Part shown: positions 7,478 through 14,582 of the stretch, one piece after another
How positions within the stretch are numbered: position 1 is the first letter of the stretch
Layout: each line of letters starts with the position of its first letter
DNA from: DAOMNO01 sp035443885
GTDB lineage: Bacteria; Planctomycetota; Phycisphaerae; Phycisphaerales; SM1A02
Length of the DNA: 64,000 nucleotides
Assembly: GCA_035443885.1 (NCBI GenBank)
Contig: DAOMNO010000011.1
Coordinates: 1-64,000 of the forward strand
Direction: 5' to 3'
Program-made: the position numbers and the translations under genes
The notes under the pieces: generated by a model
The model's input: the letters and a program-made list of their open reading frames with translations, nothing else
Told to the model about the DNA's origin: nothing
The model's database searches: none

Positions 7478-9439
7478 TCAGTTCGCGATATGGCGCCTCA
7501 GAAACTTCGTCATACGCTCTGCAAACAACAGTCGGTTTTCCAGCTTGGCGAAGCCGTGGCCCTCGTCCGGGAAGAACAGTAGTTCGGGGTCGTAACCTCG
7601 TTTCTGAAGGCCGACGGCAAGCTGCATCGCTTCACCAACCGGCACGCGCGGATCGTTCAGCCCGTGCGCGATCAGCATTGGCACCTTGATTTCGTCAATG
7701 CGATGAATCGGTGAGATGGATTCAAGAAAATCAGGATCGGACAAGGGACCGTACTCCGCCTCGCGAAGTGCACGGCGGTAGTCGCGCGTCTGCTCTAGGA
7801 AGGTCTTGAAGTTCACGATGCCCACGACGTTGATTGAAGCGCCGAACACATCCGGTGCTTCGATGATCGTGGCGACTGACATGAAGCCGCCATAGCTGCC
7901 GCCGTACGCCGCGATGCGGCCCGGCTCTGCGTAGCCGTTTCGCACGAGCCATCGTGCGGCTTCAGCGCCATCTCGCACGGAGTCCCACCGCTTACGGTAG
8001 TTGTCCATCATGTGAAACTCGCGGCCGTAGCCGGTCGAGCCGCGCACGTTCGGTTGGATGACGCCGAAGCCGTTGGCGAGCAGATATTGAATCAATGCGC
8101 TGAAGACCGGCCTGAATTGTGATTCTGGGCCGCCGTGATAGTTCGCGACGAACGGAATGGCGGTGCCTTCACGATAGCCGGGCGGTGTATAGAGAAAAGC
8201 GGGAACTTCAAGGCCATCGAACGAGGAATATCGAATCAGCTTCGGCAATGAAAATGCTCGCAAATCGATGCCCTGATCGTCTGCTGTAGTGAGTTGCGTG
8301 GGGGGTTTGCTTCCGCCAACGGTCCACTTGTAGGCAAGGCCCGGCGTGCGCGCGTTGTTGAGCGTCCACACTAATCGCACATCCTCAAAGCTCACGCTGC
8401 CGACAAGACCTCGCTCGATTTCCGGCAGCTCAACAGGCTTGAAGCCCGGCATCATGTACACATGCAGCGTTGAGTAACCGTCTTCATTCACCGTGATCGC
8501 CACATAGTTGCGCGAGTGGTTACTCGTCCATGATTCGACTTCATACGCTTCAAGCGACGTCAGTGCACGTGGCTTGTACGGTTTGCCTTCCTCTCGATGC
8601 AGCGATCGCACGATCGGTAAATCGCGAACGAAGAGCCTGCGGATGCCTTCTTCAACATCGGAGATGATCGCAGCGGATTGTTCGTTCTGGAGATAGCCCG
8701 CGGCGGCGTTGTATGTCTCGTCCGCCATGTTGAGCGTGGTCAGATTGCCGTTTGCAACGTTGAGTTCATACGCATCGGCGTGTGAGGCGGAGATGTACTG
8801 GCCGACGAGCAGCCGGTTTCCATCCCGTGTGATGTCGCTCGCAGTCCAGAAGCCGGGTCGGTCAAGCAATTTCGTGCGTTCTTGAGTCGCGAAGTCGTAG
8901 CGATAGATGTGAAAGTCTGATCGGCTTTCCTCATTCGCAGTGAAGATGAAGCCGGAACTGTCGTGCAGCCAGACTTGGAAGGTGTACACCACGTTCTGAT
9001 TCGTGAACAGCGGCGTGATCTCGCCCGTGGAAGGATTGAGGTGATGCAGATCATCCTGCTCGCTGCCGCCCGCAGCAGCGGCGAGAATGATGTGCTTGCC
9101 GTCTGGTGAAAGGGTGTAGGCGTTCAGCCCGTCTTCAAAGTTCGTCAGCCGTCGCATTGGGGTCGTAAGGTCGCTTCCCGCTTCACGTCGATACAACTGA
9201 TTGACGCCGTCCGGCCAGTCCCGCACATACAGGGCACCGTTCGGCGCCACTGTCGGGCTGTTCGGCGCGCGAATCTTCATGAATCGCTCAATGGACGGAG
9301 CCTGAGCGACAGCCTGGCGCGATTCGGCGCTTGCGGCAACTGGCTGCGCGGCGATCGCTTGCGGCGCTCCAAAGAAGGGAAAACCAATCATCGAGCAGGC
9401 TGCGAGTAATGAGCAAGCGGGGGAGAAGGTTCGTTGCAT
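7478..9439 (-). CDS. Secreted S9 family prolyl oligopeptidase
   Basis: Serine peptidase of the prolyl oligopeptidase / acylaminoacyl peptidase family, 653 aa, probably exported. A signal peptide covers about residues 1-31 (hydrophobic core, ...AIAA|Q). Residues ~50-395 look like the beta-propeller (repeated SPDGK, LNPSTGEI, TRDGNRL motifs). The alpha/beta-hydrolase domain carries the nucleophile Ser515 in GGSYGG, Asp596 in LNDPRVP and His628 in EGHGF; HGGP (435-438) forms the oxyanion region. All catalytic residues are present. It would cleave peptides in the periplasm or outside the cell. GGAG lies about 9 nt upstream of the ATG. Confidence 0.93.
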   Translation of the reverse strand: MQRTFSPACSLLAACSMIGFPFFGAPQAIAAQPVAASAESRQAVAQAPSIERFMKIRAPNSPTVAPNGALYVRDWPDGVNQLYRREAGSDLTTPMRRLTNFEDGLNAYTLSPDGKHIILAAAAGGSEQDDLHHLNPSTGEITPLFTNQNVVYTFQVWLHDSSGFIFTANEESRSDFHIYRYDFATQERTKLLDRPGFWTASDITRDGNRLLVGQYISASHADAYELNVANGNLTTLNMADETYNAAAGYLQNEQSAAIISDVEEGIRRLFVRDLPIVRSLHREEGKPYKPRALTSLEAYEVESWTSNHSRNYVAITVNEDGYSTLHVYMMPGFKPVELPEIERGLVGSVSFEDVRLVWTLNNARTPGLAYKWTVGGSKPPTQLTTADDQGIDLRAFSLPKLIRYSSFDGLEVPAFLYTPPGYREGTAIPFVANYHGGPESQFRPVFSALIQYLLANGFGVIQPNVRGSTGYGREFHMMDNYRKRWDSVRDGAEAARWLVRNGYAEPGRIAAYGGSYGGFMSVATIIEAPDVFGASINVVGIVNFKTFLEQTRDYRRALREAEYGPLSDPDFLESISPIHRIDEIKVPMLIAHGLNDPRVPVGEAMQLAVGLQKRGYDPELLFFPDEGHGFAKLENRLLFAERMTKFLRRHIAN

Positions 9440-9815
9440 GGCTGTGGCTCCGGAGTGAGTCGTGGGATGGATGCACCGGATGACAAGAATGAGGCGGGTT
9501 CAGAATACTTGATCCGCCACCGTTCGTACGGGATGCAGTTTTTGACACTGAAATCCGCAGCAGCGGTCGAACCTTGGCTATCGGCTGGCCGTAAGCAACG
9601 TGGGTCTCAATCTGCCTGAACCCCGGTTCCGGGGCGGGGCTTGGAGCCGAAGGGCAGGCCTTTTTGCGGTCAGAGGCGATGTCTCCAGCCGCGCAGTATG
9701 ATGGCACCCCGGCACACGCGGCTGAACGCCACGTGTGCATACATTTCGTCAGTCAGCCGATCGATCGCCGATTCGAGCGTTCGAATCGATGCGAGCGGCT
9801 TCACGGGAGCGGTCC
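9440..9815. other. Divergent intergenic region
   Basis: The region separates the S9 peptidase (minus) from the P-type ATPase (plus) and must hold promoters for both. A TTGACA at about 9543 has no matching -10, and a CCCCGG-TT-CCGGGG hairpin lies at 9621-9634. No gene or RNA could be supported. Confidence 0.4.
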
Positions 9816-11876
9816 ATGTCGGAGCTTACAGTTACTACAGGCGGATCAGCCAAGCCCTATGACGACAGCACAGGCGCAGAAAAGCTGGAACGCCGGCTAT
9901 TCATCGCACTGGCTGGCGGCGTGCTGCTGATAGCTTCTTGGCTGATGGGTTTGTTCGGAACCCATCCGGATGTTTATCAGATTCCAGCCATGCTAGGGGC
10001 GATTGTGCTTGCCATACCGCTCCTTGCTGGCGCATGGGCGGAGCTTCAGAAGGGCAGGCCATCCAGCGATTCGCTGGCGAGCCTCGCAGTGCTGGCTGCA
10101 TTTGTCTCGCAGTTGTATCTCATTGCAGGGTTTCTCGCGCTGTTCCTGTGGATGGCGAACCTCATCCTCAGCCGCACCGCATGGGGTGCGCAACGTGCTA
10201 TTCGCGAGTTGATCGACCTGACGCCCGATATCGCTCGCGTCGTTCAGGAAGATGGCAGCGAACGCGAAGTCGGTTTGTCGCAGGTGCGCATCGGCCAGAT
10301 TGTGCGTGTCCGCCCCGGCGAGAACCTGCCGGTGGACGGTCGCATCATTCAGGGTGCAAGCAACATCAACCAGGCTTCGCTCACGGGTGAAGCGATGCCC
10401 ATCGAAGCCGAGATCGGCACCGATGTGTATGCGGGTACCACCAACCTCACCGGCCAGATCGACATTCAGGTTACGGCGGTCGCAGGCGAAACCACGATCG
10501 GCAAGGTGGAAAAGCTCATCCGGGAAGCAGAATCCGCGAAGGGTGAGCGGCAGGAGTTGATCGAGCAACTTGCGGGGTACTACTTCTACGTCGTCATCAT
10601 GGTGGCCAGCCTCGTCTGGTTCCTCACGTTCAAGAGCGCGGACCCGATCGTCAAAGCAGACGCGGCGTACCGCGCGATCATGGTGCTGGTCGTTACATGC
10701 CCCGGTGCGCTGCTGATTTCGCACCCGATGGCGATGGTGGCTGCATTTGCTGCTGCGGCGCGGCTTGGCATCATGATCAAGCAGACGCGCACGCTCGAAG
10801 CTGCCGCGACGATTGATACCGTCGTGCTCGACAAGACAGGCACGCTGACCACCGGCAAGTTCGCCGTCAGCCGCCTTGCTCCCGCGGATGGCGTGGAAGG
10901 CGCCGCACTGCTGCAAGCCGCTGCAGATGCAGAACAAAGCAGCAATCACCCGCTCGCCCGTTCAATTCTCGAAACCGCCAAACAGGCCCGAATCAAGCCA
11001 CGTGGCGTGCAGAAGTATGAAGAAGTCCACGGTCGCGGTGTCGTCGCTCAAACGGACGAAGGCCCGATTTATGCTGGCCGCCTTGATTGGCTGCTCGAAC
11101 TCAATCCTTCCATTCGTGACCATGTCGCTTCGGTGGAGGCAAAAATCGAAGGTATGTCCGGCGTTCACGTGATGAAGGCAGGGCGGTACCTCGGCGCGGT
11201 CGGTCTTGAGGACAAACTCCGTAGAGAGTCGAAGGACGTGATCGACTCGATGCGGCATCAGGGTGTGCGCCGAATCAGCATTTTCACAGGTGACCGCCTT
11301 GCTGTCGCCAAGCGCGTAGGGCAGTTTGTCGGCGTCGATGCCATTGAGGCCGAGTGCCTGCCTGAAGAAAAGCACGAGGAGTTGAAGTACCTGCTCCGAA
11401 AGGGGCATCGAGTGCTGGTCGTCGGTGACGGTATTAACGACGGCCCGATTCTTGCTTCGGCGGATGTCGGCGTGGCAATGGGTCTTTCCGGCTCGGATAT
11501 CGCCACCAACTCCGCAGGTGTGGCATTGATGAACGACGATCTTCGTCGTGTGCCGTTCCTGCTCGAACTGGCTCGCAAGACGCGCAACGTCATTGCACAG
11601 AACATCGGTTTCTCACTGGTCTGGGCGTTGATCGGCCTTGCCCTGGCAGCGACGGGCACACTCACGCTCCTGGCAGGCACGCTCAGCCTGCTGATCGTGC
11701 TGATCTGGTACATCCTAGCGTACATATTCGTCATCATGAACAGCTTCCGTTTGGTCCGGTTTGGCGAAGGTTTTACGGAACAAGAGGAAGCCAAGCGCCG
11801 TATGGAAGAGAGCAGGGTGGTCAAGCCCACCCGTGCTTCGCAGCGGCAGGCAACAGCGGCCCCTGCGGCATCCTGA
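9816..11876 (+). CDS. P1B-like metal P-type ATPase with CPG motif
   Basis: A 686-residue HAD-type P-ATPase. Signature parts in order: TGEA (190-193, actuator), VTCPGALLISHP (293-304, transmembrane metal-site helix), phosphorylated Asp339 in DKTGTLT, SNHPL with the P1B-type HP dipeptide (378-379) in the nucleotide domain, and GDGINDGP (538-545). About six to eight membrane helices; no N-terminal HMA metal-binding domain. In P1B ATPases the membrane motif is normally CPC, CPH, SPC or similar; here it is CPG, and His303-Pro follows, so the substrate cannot be assigned. The ATG at 9816 has GGGAG at 7 nt spacing. A longer reading frame upstream lacks support. A terminator follows at 11918. Confidence 0.88.
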   Translation: MSELTVTTGGSAKPYDDSTGAEKLERRLFIALAGGVLLIASWLMGLFGTHPDVYQIPAMLGAIVLAIPLLAGAWAELQKGRPSSDSLASLAVLAAFVSQLYLIAGFLALFLWMANLILSRTAWGAQRAIRELIDLTPDIARVVQEDGSEREVGLSQVRIGQIVRVRPGENLPVDGRIIQGASNINQASLTGEAMPIEAEIGTDVYAGTTNLTGQIDIQVTAVAGETTIGKVEKLIREAESAKGERQELIEQLAGYYFYVVIMVASLVWFLTFKSADPIVKADAAYRAIMVLVVTCPGALLISHPMAMVAAFAAAARLGIMIKQTRTLEAAATIDTVVLDKTGTLTTGKFAVSRLAPADGVEGAALLQAAADAEQSSNHPLARSILETAKQARIKPRGVQKYEEVHGRGVVAQTDEGPIYAGRLDWLLELNPSIRDHVASVEAKIEGMSGVHVMKAGRYLGAVGLEDKLRRESKDVIDSMRHQGVRRISIFTGDRLAVAKRVGQFVGVDAIEAECLPEEKHEELKYLLRKGHRVLVVGDGINDGPILASADVGVAMGLSGSDIATNSAGVALMNDDLRRVPFLLELARKTRNVIAQNIGFSLVWALIGLALAATGTLTLLAGTLSLLIVLIWYILAYIFVIMNSFRLVRFGEGFTEQEEAKRRMEESRVVKPTRASQRQATAAPAAS

Positions 11877-11917
11877 TGATCCTTTCCTCCTTCCGCATTG
11901 GATGCGAGTCCCTGATT

Positions 11918-11946
11918 CACCCCGCCTCGTGCGGGGTGTTTCTTTT
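11918..11946 (+). terminator. Terminator after P-type ATPase
   Basis: CACCCCGC-CTCGT-GCGGGGTG hairpin followed by TTTCTTTT, 41 nt after the ATPase stop codon. Confidence 0.9.
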
Positions 11947-12021
11947 GACGCAGATATTCATCGTTCAGGACGCTGGAACCCAAGATGCGGGTCGCAATGG
12001 CCGAAGCAGTCTTTAGGCTGC

Positions 12022-12027
12022 TACAAT
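12022..12027 (+). promoter_or_regulatory. Candidate -10 box of Fe-S carrier gene
   Basis: TACAAT lies 27 nt before the ATG at 12055, leaving a short leader with an AAGGAG ribosome-binding site. No clear -35 is seen. Confidence 0.4.
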
Positions 12028-12054
12028 GTGCCATTCAGCAAGGAGTTTGCACCC

Positions 12055-12489
12055 ATGCCCGTTACCGTTACTGAAAGTGCCGCACGAGAGATTCACGCGA
12101 TCATCAACCAGCAGGAACTCGACGCGGAGAAGGTTCGTCTGCGCGTCGGGGTGAAGGGCGGCGGTTGCTCCGGCTTCAGCTATCTGCTCGACCTGACCGA
12201 GACGCAAAAGGACTCCGACGAGATGTGGGAGTTCACCTATACGGTGCCGCACAAGAAGAGCGCGGCAGCCGGTGAGCGTGCTGCTGGCGCAGCGAATGAG
12301 GGCGGCGTTGCAGTGGCACAGGCTGAGGGTGAGTCATTCACCATTCGCGTCATCTGCGATCCCAAGAGTTATCTCTACCTCAATGGCACAGTGATCGACT
12401 TCAAGGACGAGATCATGGGCCGCGGGTTCGTGTTCAACAATCCGAACGCGACCAGTTCCTGCGGCTGCGGATCAAGCTTCAGCGCGTAA
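12055..12489 (+). CDS. A-type iron-sulfur cluster carrier (ErpA/IscA/SufA family)
   Basis: A 144-residue HesB/IscA-type protein that would carry Fe-S clusters to client apoproteins in the cytoplasm. The three cluster-ligand cysteines are present: Cys38 in GGGCSGFSY, and Cys136 and Cys138 in SSCGCGSSF. Family members are usually 105-120 aa. The extra length is an Ala/Gly/Glu-rich insertion at about residues 66-93, between the first Cys and the IRVICDPKSYLYLNG strand region. Start at 12055, with AAGGAG at 9 nt. Bounded by terminators on both sides, so probably monocistronic. Which member of the ErpA/IscA/SufA group it represents cannot be told from sequence alone. Confidence 0.9.
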   Translation: MPVTVTESAAREIHAIINQQELDAEKVRLRVGVKGGGCSGFSYLLDLTETQKDSDEMWEFTYTVPHKKSAAAGERAAGAANEGGVAVAQAEGESFTIRVICDPKSYLYLNGTVIDFKDEIMGRGFVFNNPNATSSCGCGSSFSA

Positions 12490-12518
12490 TCGCAGGGCCT
12501 CATGACATACAAATGAAT

Positions 12519-12551
12519 CGGGCCGATCTCACGTGGAGATCGGCCCGTTTT
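12519..12551 (+). terminator. Terminator after Fe-S carrier gene
   Basis: CGGGCCGATCTC with its complement around an ACGTG loop, then TTTT, 30 nt after the stop codon. Confidence 0.9.
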
Positions 12552-12580
12552 CGCAAGGAGACCGTTGTCGTACGTTGTCG

Positions 12581-13516
12581 TTACTCAATGACGATCGGCT
12601 TGTTCCAGACCATGGAACGTTGAGCCGGAGCTACGGACTTCTGATCTTCGCCCGCTTCGATTTCATTCAGGACATCGAAGGGATCAACATCCTGAGCGTT
12701 GCGGTTCTCGATGCCGAACCGGACGCGGTTCTCATAGTCGCGATACATGCCGCGCTTTTCGAGCCGCTCCATCTGGGCCTGCTGCACGGCTCGGAGCTGT
12801 GCCAGCTTGCCTTCAAGCTGCTTGAGATTGCCGACCTTGCCGAACTTCTCATAGCTTTCGAGCGTGGCCTGCTGCTGCTCAGTGAGCCTGATCAGGCGGT
12901 CGTTGCGCTCAATGGATTCGATCTGACGATCAAGCTGTGCGAGCTGGAATTCGAACTCGTCAGCTTCAGTTTTCAGTTGATCGAGAATCGCGCGAAGGCG
13001 GACATGCTGTTCCTGCAGGAACTTGAGCTGCTGCTCATCGTGTGTCAGACGCTCCTGGAACGCGCCGCGAACATTGTTGATGCGGCGGGCTTCGCTGTAT
13101 GCCTGATCGACATTGAAGCGCACACCTTCAAAGCGGAGCGCGACAGGTCGTGCGGTGGCCTGCGCTTCGGCTTCGGCGCGAGTGATGAGAGTCTTGAGCT
13201 GGCTGAGCTGATCGGTTGTGAGTGCGACCACGCGCTGCGCCACGTCGATGTCATACTCGTGGCTCTTGATCTGCGCCACGACCGCAGCGACTTCGCGCTC
13301 CACTTCAGCGATGCGCTCCGGGTACTGATCGGCCATCGCGGCCAACTGGCGACGAAGCGCGACCGGCTCGCTGATCTGTGAGTCAACGAGTGTTTGTGCC
13401 TTGGTTCGAAGGTGAGAGAACCCGGCCGCGACGCGCTCGGGGCCGACCAGCAGGGTCACGCCGCCGAGGGCCAAGCCGCCGATAAGTCCCCAACGAAGAA
13501 TGCAGCGAGTAATCAT
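12581..13516 (-). CDS. Coiled-coil membrane-anchored protein, unknown function
   Basis: A 311-residue protein with one N-terminal hydrophobic segment (about residues 6-32: WGLIGGLALGGVTLLVG) acting as signal or anchor. A long, charged, heptad-rich region from about 50 to 265 (for example QLKFLQEQHVRLRAILDQL, LAQLDRQIESIERNDRLIR) predicts extended coiled coil. The tail is short and Pro/Ala-rich. AAAGGATG precedes the ATG by a few nt. No enzymatic motif is seen. It could be an envelope-spanning structural protein or a stress-response (PspA-like) protein, but neither is shown. It lies convergent with the Fe-S carrier. Confidence 0.8.
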   Translation of the reverse strand: MITRCILRWGLIGGLALGGVTLLVGPERVAAGFSHLRTKAQTLVDSQISEPVALRRQLAAMADQYPERIAEVEREVAAVVAQIKSHEYDIDVAQRVVALTTDQLSQLKTLITRAEAEAQATARPVALRFEGVRFNVDQAYSEARRINNVRGAFQERLTHDEQQLKFLQEQHVRLRAILDQLKTEADEFEFQLAQLDRQIESIERNDRLIRLTEQQQATLESYEKFGKVGNLKQLEGKLAQLRAVQQAQMERLEKRGMYRDYENRVRFGIENRNAQDVDPFDVLNEIEAGEDQKSVAPAQRSMVWNKPIVIE

Positions 13517-13819
13517 TGTTCATCCTTTCAAATATCGCCCCATGTGGGCGGGCAGGGGTGCAGGTTTGGGTTGCGTTCGGTTTATCTTGCAACTCTTCCG
13601 CCACTTCGTTGGGAGAACGCTTGGCCGAGTTTCACCTTGTCATACACTCATTTCAGGATTCGTCTTGCAGCGCGATAGGGCCGGACGTGGGTTTTCATTC
13701 GGCGACGGCGCATAACTACTTTCGTTTTGAGAAGTCAGTGTTGACCGACCGCCGCTTCTCTCAATGGGTTCCGGTCCCCTGTGAAACCGGCCTCTGCGTC
13801 CGCCTAACAACAAGGAGCC
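13517..13819. other. Intergenic region between coiled-coil protein and sigma factor
   Basis: A 303-nt divergent spacer expected to contain both promoters. A TTGACC at about 13742 lacks a convincing -10. No other structure was noted. Confidence 0.35.
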
Positions 13820-14557
13820 ATGATGAACACGCTGACTACATCCTTTGTCCGCAGACTGCGCGATCGCGATGAGTCGGCGTGGTTTGAGCTGTGGGAAATC
13901 TTCGGCCCGGTCATTCGCGCCCAGCTTGCCAAGTGGGGGAAGGGACGGATCGGCGTGGAGACGGTGCGCGACCTGACACAGGAAACGCTCGCAGCTCTTT
14001 CAGACTCCATTGATCGCTACGATCCGAATCGCGGCGCCCGATTCAGCACATGGCTTCTCTCTATCGCCAAGCATGCGCTGGGTGATGAGATGGACCGCAG
14101 AAACGCGCTGAAGCGCGGCGGGGGAGCGAGGCCCATGGAGCTGGACGAACGGTACATGGGCCGCGCAAGCGTTGTTGAAGCGGACGAGGTCTATCAGCAG
14201 AACGTCTTCGAGGCCAAGGTCTATGCTGCGATTCGTCGCGCAGAGTCCGAAGCGGATTTCGTGCAGTTCCAGGTGTATCGCATGAGAATCTTTGACGGCG
14301 CACCGGGCAAAGGCGTCGCCGAGCAACTCGGTATCAGCGAGCCGACGGTCAGTCGGCACGTGCAGCGTGTGCGCGATCTGCTGCGAAGCCGATTGGGAGA
14401 AGTCGTCAATACATACAGCTTCACCGCTGAGGAAGAGTCCGAGCCGGATCGTGCCGGTCTCGGCGGTAACGACGCGATGTTCGATGAAGCCATCGCAGAA
14501 ATCTATCACCGTCAATCACGCCTTGTGCACGACGACGAAGCCGCGCACGCGTCGTGA
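13820..14557 (+). CDS. RNA polymerase sigma factor, ECF-like sigma-70 family
   Basis: A 245-residue sigma factor. Residues about 8-95 form region 2 (VRDLTQETLAALSDSIDRY, then GARFSTWLLSIAKHALGDEMDRR, the -10 recognition helix). Residues about 155-205 form region 4 with a helix-turn-helix (GVAEQLGISEPTVSRHVQRVRDLL). A ~40-residue acidic tail follows. AAGGAG stands upstream of two adjacent ATGs (13820 and 13823); the second has the better spacing. The gene for a transmembrane Ser/Thr kinase starts 26 nt after its stop, so the two are probably co-transcribed and the kinase may control this sigma factor; that is inference from context. Confidence 0.9.
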   Translation: MMNTLTTSFVRRLRDRDESAWFELWEIFGPVIRAQLAKWGKGRIGVETVRDLTQETLAALSDSIDRYDPNRGARFSTWLLSIAKHALGDEMDRRNALKRGGGARPMELDERYMGRASVVEADEVYQQNVFEAKVYAAIRRAESEADFVQFQVYRMRIFDGAPGKGVAEQLGISEPTVSRHVQRVRDLLRSRLGEVVNTYSFTAEEESEPDRAGLGGNDAMFDEAIAEIYHRQSRLVHDDEAAHAS

Positions 14558-14582
14558 TTGACGCAGCTCAGGGGCTGATCAA

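Noticed and set aside
12533..13381. Plus-strand open frame of 282 codons opposite the coiled-coil gene
   Set aside because: It is antisense to a heptad-rich gene, which yields a Leu-rich mirror product; no ribosome-binding site. The minus-strand frame has an anchor helix and AAAGGA.
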